Shown here: positions 10,440-21,689 of the stretch, piece by piece
Layout: every line of letters begins with the position of its first letter
How positions within the stretch are numbered: the first letter of the stretch is position 1
Source of the DNA: Prionace glauca
Taxonomy: Eukaryota > Chordata > Chondrichthyes > Carcharhiniformes > Carcharhinidae
Direction of reading: 5' to 3'
NCBI GenBank assembly: GCA_037974335.1
Contig: CM075760.1
Coordinates: forward strand, 28,224,402-28,288,401
Length of the DNA: 64,000 bases
Position numbers and translations under genes: made by a program
The notes under the pieces: generated by a model
What the model saw: the letters and a program-made list of their open reading frames with translations, nothing else
The model's database searches: none
What the model was told of the DNA's origin: nothing

Positions 10440-10590
10440 CAAAACAATGTAATACTGAATCGGAATTTAAAGATTCAGTAACTTCACATGAAGTACAGGT
10501 TGTTTCATTTATATCATCACTTTGAATTTCATTCCAATAATTAAAGTCTGTTTATTAATCACTTCATGAAATGCGAGAGAGAGAGAGATG
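10440..10590. repeat. Inverted repeat arm, mate at 8,400-8,560
   Basis: Reverse complement of the 8,400-8,560 segment, ending in a (GA)n run near 10,573-10,588. From 10,591 to 10,965 nothing recognisable is seen. Confidence 0.65.
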
Positions 10591-10964
10591 TTGTTGGGCC
10601 CAGTTCCCCAGTGAAGTAAAATCGGTGAAATGACATGACATAATATTAAAACAACATCATAAAACTGACATGAACACCGGGGATTCCTGGCATATTCTGA
10701 AAGTTCTGCACGCTATTGTCAGGGAAGTTGCATAAATTTCCTGTGAGATGGGAATAACAGAAATAATAGATACTATTTCGAGACACACAAACAAGCTGCA
10801 TCAATTCACAGAGTGATCCCAAATATCATAACAAACTTCTTCATCCTAAACTAATCAACATCTCAATCACGAACTATATCCTAAAAAAATCCTAATCCCT
10901 ATCCACCCACATCATTTCTCAATGTCATCACTCTCTTCAATTTCCTCCAAATAACAAAAAAAAA

Positions 10965-11090
10965 TCACACTGACTCGAAACGTTGGCTCTATTCTCTCTC
11001 CACACATGCTATCAGACCCGTTGAGTTTTTCCAGCATTCATTATTTTTGTTTCAGTTTCCAGAATCTGCAGTATTTTGCTTTTATCAAAC
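10965..11090 (+). mobile_element. SINE 3' part (ACTCGAAACGTT family)
   Basis: GACTCGAAACGTTGGCTCT, then a 'ctctctccaca' stretch, 'gagtttttccagcatt', and a final 'tccagaatctgcagtattt'. The same body occurs inside the VH pseudogene (15,331-15,477) and in both tRNA-Val repeat units (near 43,320-43,430 and 44,520-44,640). It is a common shark interspersed repeat. Confidence 0.7.
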
Positions 11091-11204
11091 TGATGAACAT
11101 AATTGGTGAACTAATTGTTTATCTGTATGAATTGATGATAACTGGGGAATTGGAACAACCTCGCCTGAAAATTCCTCTCCAAGACACTCACAAACCTCTC
11201 TTGG

Positions 11205-11375
11205 ACCACTCCTTTACTTACGCTGCGTCGGAGTCCAGGAACACCCTCCCTAAGAGCACGGTCGGTGTACCTACACTGCAGGTTCTGCAGCAATTGAATA
11301 AGGCGGTTCACCACCAGCTTACTGAATGCAATTAGCAATGGGGAATAAATGGGGGCCGAGGCAACGTCGCTTTCT
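11205..11375 (+). repeat. Interspersed repeat family R1, partial copy
   Basis: It contains the family's 3' half: 'gagtccaggaacaccctccc', a 'cacggtcggtgtacctacactgca'-like phrase, 'ggttcaccaccagcttactgaa' and 'caatggggaataaa'. From 11,376 to 12,190 no feature is seen. Confidence 0.55.
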
Positions 11376-12189
11376 TATCACAGAGTAATTGTAAATATAT
11401 TCCTCATTATATATGAATGAGATCTGGTGAATGAAATTATTAAATTGCAAATGGATGGTAATTGGTGAAAATAATTACGATCTTTCTGAACTTTTTTTTA
11501 TATTCTCCTTATTCGTATCATTAATTACTCAGCACTGTCTCAGTTCATGTCTAAGAAGTTGCTATATCAGTAAAACTGTGCGAGATACTGCCTCAGTTTT
11601 ATTCTCCTTGACAATGTTATTTTTAAAACTGTTTCTTTCACGGGATATGGGTCTGATTGGAATTTGGCATTTGACCATCCCCACATGGCACTCGGCACTA
11701 ACACATTACTATTTTCTTGAACCAGGCCCCTGTTTATCTTAAAATACAGCCTGGCTCTGTTAATACTCTGCTAGACCAGAGCTCAGTTTACATTGCACAC
11801 GGCATTCTCTCTGGTTATGTAATATTTGATACTCACCCTATATATATTTCACTGTGGCAATTTTGTTCCTGCACTAACTATGCCTCTCTTTGAATTAGGT
11901 TTGTTTTACTTCACGGTTTTGTGAGAAGAAGAGATAATATGTTGGGATAAAAAAGATTGTTATCAGGCAAGATCCAGAAACGGGCAGTATTGGATCACCA
12001 GTATTTTATTGTGCTGTAATTTTCTTTGTTTTTTTGTTCTTCATTGACAGTGAATGCTACACAGGACTTGATATCCACTTTCACTGCAGCCAGCAGAAGT
12101 AGATTTCAGATTTCTTTTCCAGTGTCCAAAACCTCATACGGTTTGTCCTTGCAGAAGGATGCAGAGAATTGTGTTCTCCCAGCCACTTT

Positions 12190-12470
12190 AATCATTACTG
12201 GCATTGACCAGTGCAGTAAAAACTGAGACCATGTCTAATACAATATAAACGTGGATATGGACAATTGCATAAATAAGATTGCATCGACTTTGATACAAAC
12301 AGAGAGAGATCTAAATTAATATAAACAGAGACAATGTCTCGTTTAATATAAACAGAAACATGGTGACATATCATATAAGCAGGGGCAGCGTCTAATGTAG
12401 TACAGACAGATAATATATCCAATTTATTATGTGCAAAGACAGACAACATAACATTCTACATGCAAGATAG
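12190..12470 (-). repeat. Diffuse short-unit repeat (family R2)
   Basis: Several imperfect units of about 35-45 bp share a core that reads TCTCTGTTTATATTA on the minus strand. The same loose motif appears near 28,860-29,060, 29,565-29,785, 34,860-35,040, 52,450-53,070 and 60,700. It looks like an eroded minisatellite or a dispersed element built from such units. Confidence 0.4.
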
Positions 12471-12579
12471 AATGAGTTAGGGTCCAGTGGAAAATAAACG
12501 AAGGCATGGCTCATAATACGAGCTGACACAGGGTAAATTTACTGTAATATAAAGATAATGGTTCAATCCCCATGAAATT

Positions 12580-13190
12580 TGTAAAGACGGCCGACTCTCC
12601 CATCAAAATCTTACAGGACAGGAGTAACATGGGGTTCGCTGCAGAATGCAAAGTCCCCTCTGTACTGGCAAATTAATAACTCCTAAATCAGGAATAGCAT
12701 GAGTGAGATGCAAAGAGAATCTCCCTCTAAACTATCCAATTCAAACGTTCTTACAACATTATACTGTCTATAAACAGAGTGAAACTCCGTCTATAAATCT
12801 GTTCAAACAAAATTAAGACAGAAAGAGCATGGACACTCTTCTATGTAAAAACTCTCCTGCACTCTTCCTTCCGAGATCCAGGAGGCAGGTTTAAATTAGT
12901 GTTAGGTATAGGGGAAAGAGCCGTCCACACAGTTCCACAAAACACACCCAGGCTAGGTACAGCAGAGATTCGATACGGATTAAATCTTCCCTGACAAAGA
13001 TATATCAACCATTCATAAACCAGGAACAATGAGTTCAGACGCAGAGTAAATACTCCTCTACTCTGTCCAGTCAAATACTCCAAGGACAGGGACAACACCG
13101 GCTAAATATAGGGAAAGATTCCACATTGAATCCTTATCACCAGGTGGAACCGAGGTTAGGTGCAGAAGAAAATGTTTCAAGCATTTCAAG
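12580..13190. repeat. Degenerate tandem array, roughly 60-70-bp units
   Basis: Recurring phrases 'tctgtcca-tcaaa', 'ctccaaggacagg', 'acagcagagattcgatac', 'agagtaaatactcctctac' and 'aaactccgtctat' follow one another with slippage. They fit an eroded version of a tandem repeat common in sharks. No gene. Confidence 0.5.
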
Positions 13191-13318
13191 ATCATTGATT
13201 TCTCAAGAGATCTTTTAGAGTAAATCTCAGTCATGGATTCCAATTTATTGAATTATATTCTGTTAGAAACCTGTACCTGTGGCTGAGAGAATACATTGGG
13301 AAAACATTGATTTTATCG

Positions 13319-13388
13319 AGCCCGGGGCAGGCTCGAGGGGCTAGATGGCCTACTCCTGCTCCCATTTCTTACGTTCTTATGTTCTTTT
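13319..13388 (+). mobile_element. CR1-like LINE extreme 3' end
   Basis: GGGCAGGCTCGAGGGGCTAG, then 'atggcctactcctgctcc' and TTACGTTCTTATGTTCTT. This is the last 70 bp of the LINE family seen at 10,008-10,430. From 13,389 to 14,150 the sequence is AT-rich with no recognisable gene. Confidence 0.75.
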
Positions 13389-14154
13389 GCTGTGGAGTGA
13401 AGACGATGAACCATCGTGGAGAGACAAGACGCAGAACCAGACAGGAGAAAGACAGAGAAAGAGATGAAACACAGGAGATGTTCTGTGTTTTCTGTGTCAT
13501 TACATTTCGGGATCAGAGGGATTATTTCCTAATTCTGAACATAGATATCATCATGATATTTTTCCTCACATAACTGATGAATAAATAATGTTGAAAAACA
13601 ACCATTACTGAAATCCGTTGATTGATTTGCATGGTTGTCTCTATTTCTGTGTTGTGTTGGTGGGGAAATATTTGTTGTGTTTTTGTCAGTCAACAATCTC
13701 ATTTGGAATTACTATTCTTGTATTTATTTACATAAATACCTCACTGTTTACAATGAAATGTTCATGACAGAAAAACCAGATAAACCGTCACTTATTGATC
13801 AGTTTCAACTCAAAATAGCGATTTATTTTAAGAATTTTAACAGTTGGTTCAATATGAATAAAACTTTTTGAACATTCATAACTCCGGCTTGTACTTAACT
13901 ACAATAAAATAAGACATTTCATTTCAGAATTAGTTCTGAAAGTTCTGATGTCACAATTAATAAAGCATCTGTGAACAGGCAGTTATTCCACTGAACGTTA
14001 ATCTGATTGAGGATTTAATCTGTTTAAACTAGACAAGTTAAATAAATAAAACAGATCTGATGTCTGAAATATTCCTCCACAAATAGTGATCACACTCACA
14101 CGAGGGAAGAATAAAAAATGTGGTTATCACGAAGAGATACAATTGTTTTTGCTC

Positions 14155-14640
14155 CCTCACAGGCGACAGGGAAGCGGGTTCGATTCTAACATTGGGTGAC
14201 TGTGTGTGGTTTTCACATTCTATCCATATCCATGTGAGTTTCCTCCCAGTGCTCCAGTTTCCTTCCACAGTCCCAGGATGTGCAGGTTAGGTGGATTGGC
14301 TGTGATAAATTGCCCCTTCGCGCCCAATGATGTGCAAAGTAGAATCATAGAATCCCTACAGTGCAGAAGTAGAGCATTTGGTTCATCAAGTCTGCTATCC
14401 GGCAGAGCATCCTTCCCAGGCCCAATGTAAATTGTCTATGCTAAATTTCCTGTTAGTGTCCAATAATGTGTAGGTTCGGGGGATTAGCCTGTGAATATGT
14501 GTGGTTGCCGGGATCGGATGAAAGCTTGCCTAGGTAGGATGCTCTGCTGGAGAGCCGCTGCAGAGTTATTGGACCGAATGACCATGTTGAACTGTAGGGA
14601 TTCTATGATTTTATGCTTCTATGATCAGGCAGAGCAGTGA
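14155..14640 (+). mobile_element. Two adjacent SINE fragments
   Basis: First fragment (14,155-14,345): GGGTTCGATTCTAAC B-box-like text, 'gagtttcctcccagtgctcc', 'ccttccacagtccc' and 'aggtggattggc'. Second (about 14,345-14,640): starts TAGAATCATAGAATCCCTAC, carries 'gggggattagcctgtgaata', and ends 'gtagggattctatgatttta'. Both belong to the HE1-like/CR1-tailed SINE group. Confidence 0.65.
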
Positions 14641-15240
14641 TTATATTCACATTAATCTCAGCGATTCCAAAGTATTACAAATTATGGGGGAATTTGAATG
14701 TATAGAACATTTTACCCGACCTCATGTCGCCCCAAAGTTATTAAAACTCACTGAGGTACCTTTGCTGAATTTACTCGCTGTTCTCATGTTGTAACTAACC
14801 AGGTAAGTTACGTACCACAAACTCCCACAAACCCGGTTGTGATAAATGGCCAACAAATTTGCGATTTTATTTGACAAATGAGGTTTTGGGTCGGACATTG
14901 GACAGGACAGATTTGCTGTTCATAATTATATCAAGAGATTTGACATCCTGGCATTGATGTTAAATACGAATCTGGTTCTCTCTCTCTCTGATGATACCCA
15001 TTGAGATGCTGAGGAGCACTGTTGCTGTTTTAGTTTTAGATTTCCGGAATCTGCAGCAATTTGCACTGATTTTATTGAATCTCTGGATGCGAGCGTCACT
15101 GACAAAGTTAACATTAATTGGTGATTGTGAACCATCTTGCTGAAACCTGCCCTCTGGATGGGTGACTTTCCACTGCAGGTTTCATACAACTGGGTGGCTT
15201 TCTCGGATATTTCAGTGGTGGTGAAGGGTTATTTTCATCA
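14641..15240. other. Non-coding DNA 3' of the VH pseudogene
   Basis: No gene seen. A short SINE-tail fragment ('gatttccggaatctgcagca', about 15,040) is present. I looked for a D segment or JH on the minus strand belonging to the pseudogene cluster and found no paired heptamer and nonamer and no WGQG frame. Confidence 0.5.
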
Positions 15241-15249
15241 CATGGAACT

Positions 15250-15720
15250 GGAGTCTGTGTAGGACAGACAGGGGAAAGATAGGAATACTCGGTTTATAGT
15301 TATTTGCAAAGAGAAGATGTTGTTTGAAGTATAAAAACAATTCTGTGGATTCTGGAATTCAAACCCAAAGAGAAAATGCTGGAAAATCTCAGCAGGCCTG
15401 GCAATGTTTGTAAGGAGAGGGAACAGCTGACGTTTCGAGTCCAGATGTCCCGAGACTGTCCAGCAATTTCTCTTCACGTTGTTTTAAGTGTCTTTGGGTG
15501 GAATAAATTGATTCTGAATCTCTGGGGCGGAGGAATTGTGGGTTGATCCAAGACTATCAAACTGAAGGAGAGACTATAAACCCTATCAGGGACTGGTCGG
15601 ACCCAGACCATCCAGTTGCTGCCCATATTGAACACATTGTCTTTACAGCTCAGTCTCAGGGAGCCTCAGGGATGCCCGGTTTCTGCCTCTGGCTGAGTCA
15701 ACACAACCTCCGATTCGACA
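15250..15720 (-). pseudogene. VH pseudogene interrupted by a SINE
   Basis: The minus strand reads [14 protein letters not shown], stop, GSLRLSCKDNVFNMGSNWMV, then WVRPVP, clearly the same VH family as the intact segment at 7,124. The stop is TGA at 15,666-15,668 in FR1. CDR2 and FR3 are degraded. FR3 is split by a 147-bp SINE (15,331-15,477) and resumes as TSNNIFSLQ before decaying. A degenerate acceptor (TTTAAAG) lies at the 5' end. Intron text homologous to the functional gene resumes at about 16,033-16,120 after an inserted repeat. No leader exon, D or JH is found. It is non-functional. Confidence 0.9.
15331..15477 (-). mobile_element. SINE inserted in the VH pseudogene, with target-site duplication
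   Basis: The 147-bp insert reads ACTCGAAACGTCAGCTG, then 'ttccctctccttaca', 'gctgagattttccagcat' and 'ttccagaatccacagaatt' on the minus strand, ending TTTTTAT. It is flanked by GTTGTTTGAAGT (15,319-15,330) and GTTGTTTTAAGT (15,478-15,489). The intact VH has this 12-mer region once, running on into GTCTTTGG, so the insertion point is precise. Confidence 0.9.
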
Positions 15721-15737
15721 CTTTAAACAAAAGCTAT

Positions 15738-16032
15738 GAAAAGAAAACGCAACTCACCCCGGACACACTCTCTCACCTTTTTCCATCAGGGACTAGGTAA
15801 AAACAAATTCTGAGGAGATTACAAACCGACTCAGAAACTATTTCTTTACAGCTGCAATCAGATTTTTGAATGGATCTACCTCGCATTAAATTGATATTTT
15901 TCTAGACCCGAGCTATGACTGCAACATAATATTCTTCACTCTCTCCCTTCCTTCTCTATGCACGGTATGCTCCGTCTGTATAGTGCGCAAGACTGTGTAC
16001 GAATGTGTGTGGTAATAATAAATCAAATAAAA
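15738..16032 (+). mobile_element. LINE/SINE 3' tail in the VH pseudogene intron
   Basis: The insert ends 'ccttccttctctatgcacgg', 'tatgctccgtctgtatagtg', then GGTAATAATAAATCAAATAA, the 3' tail of a well-known shark retroelement. Homology to the functional VH intron stops before it (about 15,735) and restarts right after it (AAAACACCGAGGATTATTCC, 16,035). Confidence 0.65.
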
Positions 16033-16120
16033 TATATCAAAAAACACCGAGGATTATTCCCAGTGAATTGATTGCTGACACTGGAATATTCAAGAGACAG
16101 ACTAGCACTGAGGCAGAAAG

Positions 16121-16750
16121 AGTGAGATCCATTGGAACGTCTCAGCTAGATCAAAAGGTGAAATTATATTTGAGCCTCTGTTATAGAGAGAAAAACAATT
16201 TGATTGTAAAAGGAGTCCCTTAATTCTGCACCCCCTTTCACAAGAGAATAGAGGTAAGATGACATTACCTTATCAGAGTAAAAACGTCAGTCTGATTTGC
16301 ACATTGCAGCATAAATATAATCCATTTGAACAATTATTATCGATTTATGTAACTAATTGCTGGGATGATTTTATTTCAGGTGTGGGTAGCCGTCACTGTA
16401 ATTTGGGACTGGATACAAGAAGGAGGGAAGAAATGGCCTCATGTTATCAATCGGCAATTAATGCACAAACTTAACTAATGTTCTCAGGACCCGACTTCGA
16501 ATCCCACCACCACAGATGGTGGGAGTTAAATTCAGTTAAAAAAAAGCATCTGGAAATAAGAATCCACTTATGGTCATGATATCATTGTCGATTGTGTAAA
16601 ACCCTACCTGCTTCACTAATGTGTTTTAGAGAAGGGAATCTGCCGTCCTTACCTGGTCTGACCTATGTGTGATCCAAGAGCCACAGCAATGTGATTGGCT
16701 CTCACTGCCCTCGGACAAGAAGTAGGCAATAAATTCTGATCAGTCAAAGG
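16121..16750. other. Non-coding DNA
   Basis: No gene or clear repeat seen. The leader exon and promoter of the VH pseudogene would be expected just right of 16,120 but are not recognisable. Confidence 0.5.
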
Positions 16751-16751
16751 T

Positions 16752-17055
16752 GCCCATGTCCATAGAATCATTACAGAGCAGAAGAAGGCCTTTTGGCCTA
16801 TCAGGCCCAAACCCGCAACATTCCCACCTCAGTCTATCCCCATCACCCCACGTATATTCCCTGCTAATTCTCCTGACACGATTGGACAATTCATCATCGT
16901 GGATCAACCTAAGCGGCATATCCTTGAACAATGTGAGTAAATGAGAAAGCAATTGGAGAATATGCAGACTCCACACAGACAGACCCAAACCGGGAGTTGA
17001 ACCCGGGTCCCTGGCGCTTTGAGGCAGAAACCCTAACATATATGCCACTGTGACA
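16752..17055 (-). mobile_element. HE1-like SINE
   Basis: Minus-strand copy. The tRNA-like head is at the right end (GGGAGTTGAACCCGGGTCCC on plus is the reversed B-box) and the CR1-like tail at the left (CATAGAATCATTACAGAGCA). It interrupts the block paralogous to the functional VH flank. Confidence 0.75.
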
Positions 17056-17159
17056 TCCACAAATTAATTCAAAAAGGACAATCCTCATGTGATGCAATAT
17101 TATACGTTAGATTTCCCCAACGGCTCCTTTACCCTGTGAAAATTAACACTGAAAGAAAA

Positions 17160-18600
17160 CTGGTGGACTTATAATTAATTGAGCTGACAGGGAAACATGA
17201 CATCGACATCAACCTTTGACAGAGAATTTATAGAATCCGAATGGACACGGTGATCAGGAAAGTTCTTTGTCAACATCCAAATCACTGCTGCTCATTTTAT
17301 TGGCCACCGGCTGTAGAACATTCACTGGTAGTGGGAACTCAGGATATTAGGATTTTGTGGATATTGCACAATATCACAAAAATAAATGTTTTGTCTTCCA
17401 CTAAACCAGGCCGTTTCTTCACTCATTGGCAGCTATGAGAGCGACTGTTAAATAATCGAAATCAGATTGTGCTGGAAAACAGAACATGGTGCTGATCAGG
17501 GATAAGAGAGGTTGTCTTTTTAAAGAGGTGCAGAACGCTTAGAATATTCCAGGTATTCGCGCTTTTCAAGACAATTTTTGATTTTAATTTACTTTTAATT
17601 ATTTTCATTTTGGGGCCATTGCACTGATCTCATTGGACTGAGGGGGTGGGGAGGTCAAATCTCTTCCTTGCAGATCATGAAGTTACTCACAAAGTGGCTT
17701 TAATTGTTGGAAGGACATTTATTTGGAAGTTATACAAATGAAATAGCATCTGGCCAATTTACTCGTTCCCCATACTGTTTAATCACAGTGCAGCCCTTTA
17801 AAATATTTTCTAGGAAGGAATACCATTTAAAAACCTGTCTTTATTATGGGAATCAAGCATTTATTGTATAACTGGATAAGTCCCATTTTATCCTTACATA
17901 TTCGCGCTAATCTGTCCCACGCAGTATTTGGCAGCGGTCCAACCTGCTGCCAACTACCCCAAGATATTTACAGGAAGCATCTGACGGTGTTTGTTCAGTA
18001 AGTCAAAGATCTGTTTCCTCAGTACTGAATAGTTGGCTGCAAGCCAACTTCAAACTCTTAGCATTGTCAATAGAGCCTATTTATAAACAAATCTGCCCAG
18101 CAACAACTCGAGGCAACTTAATTATTATTTTTTAAAGCTGTAAACCTACATAAATGCTTCCCATTTCATTGGAAAAGAAAGCTACCCAGATTCTCTGGCA
18201 CCTTGTTAGTAACAATGATGATCTCTCCAACCCAACAATACACTGTGATGGATGGATAGAAATAAATACAGGCAGATTGTGAGAGTTGATTCAGAGAGGT
18301 GATATATCTTATACTGCATAAATATGTAGGCTGGTGTTTTATTTCACTTTATTCTTCCACGGGACGTGGGGGGCCCTGGAAAGAACAACATTTATTTCCG
18401 GTATTTAATTCCTTTTCAGCTGAGTGGTGTGGTATTGCCCAGTTATATATATGGCGGTCCATCTTGAGTTACACCCTGCTGAGACCAAGTAGGGATGGTA
18501 CATGTCCTTCACTGGGGAATCAGAGGGTTATCTCGTCGCTATCAGTATGAATCAAAATTTATTGATTGAATTCAAATTCCACCTGCTGCCATGGTCGGAT
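17160..18600 (-). repeat. Paralogous copy of the VH 5' flank
   Basis: Same orientation and order of landmarks as 8,285-9,350: 'ttgagctgacagggaaacat', 'gaatggacacggtgatcagg', 'ctttaattgttggaaggac', 'gcgctaatctgtcccacgca' and 'tatttataaacaaatctgcc'. Together with the pseudo-VH it defines a tandem duplication of the IgH block with an offset of about 8-9 kb. Confidence 0.75.
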
Positions 18601-18621
18601 TTAATCTCAATTTAATTTAAT

Positions 18622-19165
18622 TTAATTCCAGAGATTCACCACCCTTTGAGTGCAGAAGTTGCTCCTCAACTCCATTCTAAACTGCCGCCCTCCCCCTTAT
18701 CCTGAGGCTGTGCCCGCTTGTCCTGCTGTCCTTTCTGAGCGGGAAGAATCTCTCTACCTCTACCCTATCCATCCCCTTCATTATCTTATGCGTCTCTATA
18801 AGATCCCCCCTCATCCTTCTAAATTCCAACGAGTACAGACCCAGTCTATTCAGCCTCTCTTCAAAGTTCAACCCCCTCATCTCTGGTATCAGCCTAGTGA
18901 ACCTCCTCTGCATTCCCTCCAAGGCCAAAATATCCTTCCACAAGTGCGGCGACCAAAACTGCACACAGTACTCCAGCTGCTGCCTCACCAGTGCCCTGTA
19001 CAGTTGCAGCAAGACCTCCCCGCTTTTATATCCTATCTCCATCGCTATAATGGCCAGCATCCCATTCGCCTTCCTGATCACCTGCTGCACCTGCAGACTG
19101 GGTTTTTGCGACTCATGCACAAGGACCCCCAGGTCCGTCTGCACTATAGCATGCTGCAGCTTTTC
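18622..19165 (-). mobile_element. CR1-like LINE 3' part
   Basis: The minus frame encodes the reverse-transcriptase thumb and C-terminal region: LQLYRALVRQQLEYCVQFWS, then QRRFTRLIPEMRGLNFEERL and RRMRGDLIETHKIMKGMDRV. It lacks the extreme 3' end. The open frame of 155 codons suggests moderate age. Beyond it, 19,166-19,425 is AT-rich with nothing seen. Confidence 0.85.
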
Positions 19166-19426
19166 CCCCTAGAAATAGTAATCCCTCCCACTATTATTTA
19201 TTTTTGAGAATTTATTTATTTTTATTTATTTCTTTTTGTGAATTTTTACTATTTATTTTTGTGAATGGAGAATTATTGGTAATATTGGCGTCAGGCGATG
19301 ACCATCTCCAAAAACGGGGAATCTGACCGTTGCCCCTTGTCACTCAATGATATTGCAGCACTGAATCAACAACTAACAACATCTTCGAGGTTACCATTGG
19401 CTAATCGCTGTGTTAGCTGGGTATAT

Positions 19427-19690
19427 ACATAGAACATAGAACATAGAACATAGAACAGCGCAGAACAGGCCCTTCGGCCCACGATGTTGCGCCGACCAGT
19501 TACAAAACAATGACCCACTAGCCTAAACCAATCCCTTTTCATCCATAAACCTATCCACAGATCTTTTAAACGCCCCCAAACTAGGTGCATTTACAACCGC
19601 AGCTGGCAGGGCATTCCAGTCCCTCACCACCCTCTGGGTAAAGAACCTACCCCTGACATCTGTCCTATAACTACCCAGTTACATGCTCCA
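19427..19690 (-). mobile_element. CR1-like LINE 3' end, second subfamily
   Basis: It starts (plus view) with an ACATAGA/ACATAGAACATAGAAC heptamer run, followed by GGCCCTTCGGCCCACGATG and the antisense of a VR-DWNALPA-like C-terminus (gcagctggcagggcattcca). This is the other CR1-like 3' subfamily in the window, also seen at 58,300. Confidence 0.8.
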
Positions 19691-19789
19691 GCTGGAATAT
19701 CAACTCAGCCTGCTGTGAGTAACCCACCCCCTAACTCCCCAAACCTGTGCACCACCTGCACGACACATATTAGGGGACAAAAATTGTTC

Positions 19790-20265
19790 TCTCCACTTAC
19801 TTGAATAGATACAGTTCAAACAACATTCAAAAATCTTCATCCCATTCAGGCCAAAGCAACCGGCTTGACAGGAATAACATTTGCAAATGCTCACTCCCTG
19901 CACCACACAGAGCATCATTATGTACCATCTACAAGTTTCACTTCCGAACCTCACCAAGGCTCCTTAGGCAGCCACACGGTGGGTTGCCATCTGCAAGGAC
20001 AGGGGTAACAGTTACCAGGGAATACCACCTATAAATTCCCCTCCAAGTCAGTCATATACCTGATGTAGAAATGTATCATCCTTCCATCACTGTCACGGGA
20101 CCGAGATCCTAGAACTCCCTGTGTAACAGGACCGTATGGGTATCTACACCACAGGATCTGCAGCATTTCAGGAAGGTAGCTTACCACCAGTTTACTAAAG
20201 GCAATGAGGAATAGGCAACAAATACTGACTAGGCCAGCAACGCCCATATCCCTTAAACTAAAACA
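19790..20265 (+). repeat. Interspersed repeat family R1, longest copy
   Basis: It carries the family landmarks in order: 'ctcaccaaggctccttaggc', 'cccctccaagtcagtcatat', 'ctagaactccctgtgtaaca', 'caccacaggatctgcagcat', and 'aatgaggaataggcaac' near the end. Confidence 0.6.
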
Positions 20266-20599
20266 TCAACATATCAATGTTTATGAATGGATGATAACTA
20301 ATGAACACAATTGGTCATCTTTGTAAATGTTTGGCAATTGATGAAAATAAATATCAACTTTCTGAACATTTATGACCTTCTTTTTCTCTGCCAGAAGATA
20401 AGTTCCATTCCACAGGAGATTCATGATTCAGAAACATCACACTATCCGAAGACAAGGCGGATAGAAGAGATGGCAACATCTGTAGGTGTGTCTCAATCAT
20501 AACATTACGGGACAGGCCTTTGATAGGATGACAATTTTGTTACTCATCTGCTTGAAGACCGGGATTAAGCTGAAGCGCAGTGTTTTGTTTGTGTTGGGG

Positions 20600-20735
20600 T
20601 GATGGGTATCACCATGTATGGGTATGGGAACGTATGGGTATGGTATGTATAGAGATATGTATAGAGATATAGAGATATGTATAGAGATATGATATGTATA
20701 GAGATATACATATCATACCCATACATTGGTGGATC
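20600..20735. repeat. GTATGG/GTATAGAGATAT microsatellite with hairpin
   Basis: Tandem ATGGGTATGG and GTATAGAGATAT units run into their own reverse complement (TATACATATCATACCCATAC, about 20,705-20,724), giving a potential stem-loop centred near 20,675. Confidence 0.75.
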
Positions 20736-20824
20736 TCAGTAAGACATTCGACACTAACATCAGGTCAGAGACTACAACATTTGGGGGAACTAAGCTCTCC
20801 ATCAAAAAATTCTCGGTCTCTTTT

Positions 20825-21536
20825 AAGAACATAAGAACATAAGAACATAAGAACATAAGAACATAAGAAATAGGAGCAGGAGTAGGCCATCTGGCCCTTC
20901 GAGCCTGCCCCGCCATTCAATAAGATCATGGCTGATCTGTCGTGACTCAGCTCCACCTTCCCGCCCTCTCCCCATAACCCTTAATCCCTTCTCTTATCAA
21001 AAACCCATCAACCCGTTTCTTAAAAATATTTAGCGAGGCAGCCTCCACCACTTCAACGGGCAGAGAATTCCAGAGATTCACCACCCTTTGAGTGAAGAAG
21101 TTCCTCCTCAACTCTGTTCTAAACCGCCCCCCCTTTATCTTGAGGCTGTGCCCCCTAGTCCTACTGTCTTTTTTGAGCGGGAACAGTCTCTCCACCTCTA
21201 TCCTATCCATCCCATTCATCATCTTATACGTCTCAATGAGATCTCCCCTCATTCTTCTAAACTCTAACGAGTACAAGCCTAGTTTATTCAGCCTCTCCTC
21301 ATAGCTCAATCCCCTCAACTCCGGTATCAGCCGAGTAAACCTCCTCTGCACTCCCTCCAGGGCCAAAACATCCTTGCGCAGGTGCGGCGCCCAAAACTGC
21401 ACACAGTACTCCAGCTGCGGCCTCACCAATGCCCTATACAGCTGCAGCAAGACCTCCCTACTTTTATATTCAATCCCCTTCGCTATGAAGGCCAGCATCC
21501 CATTCGCCTTCCTGACCACCTGCTGCACCTGCAAGC
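20825..21536 (-). mobile_element. CR1-like LINE 3' part, best preserved
   Basis: The minus frame of 195 codons is open from MQVQQVVRKANGMLAFIAKG through the thumb region (ALVRPQLEYCVQFWAPHLRK), MRGDLIETYKMMNGMDRIEV and VVNLWNSLPVEVVEAASLNI to the family's C-terminus. The 3' end carries five to six AAGAACAT octamers (20,825-20,868), as in CR1. It is 5'-truncated at about 21,536 and looks young. It is the reference copy for the other fragments of this subfamily (10,008, 13,319 and 35,343). Confidence 0.9.
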
Positions 21537-21689
21537 TATGACACAGAAAAGGACAATTTACAAAACAACTGATAGCCTCATGGACAACACTTAGGGTTGA
21601 ATCAACCTCTCAAAAATTGTCCTCCTCAGTCATCAACAAATGTGAACTATGAAAAAAAGACACCAAACTAAAATGAATAGAACAAAGAT

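Noticed and set aside
18650-19207. 185-codon plus-strand frame rich in Pro and Leu
   Set aside because: It is antisense to a CR1-like C-terminal frame. The same applies to plus frames at 21,885-22,584 and 24,107-24,418.
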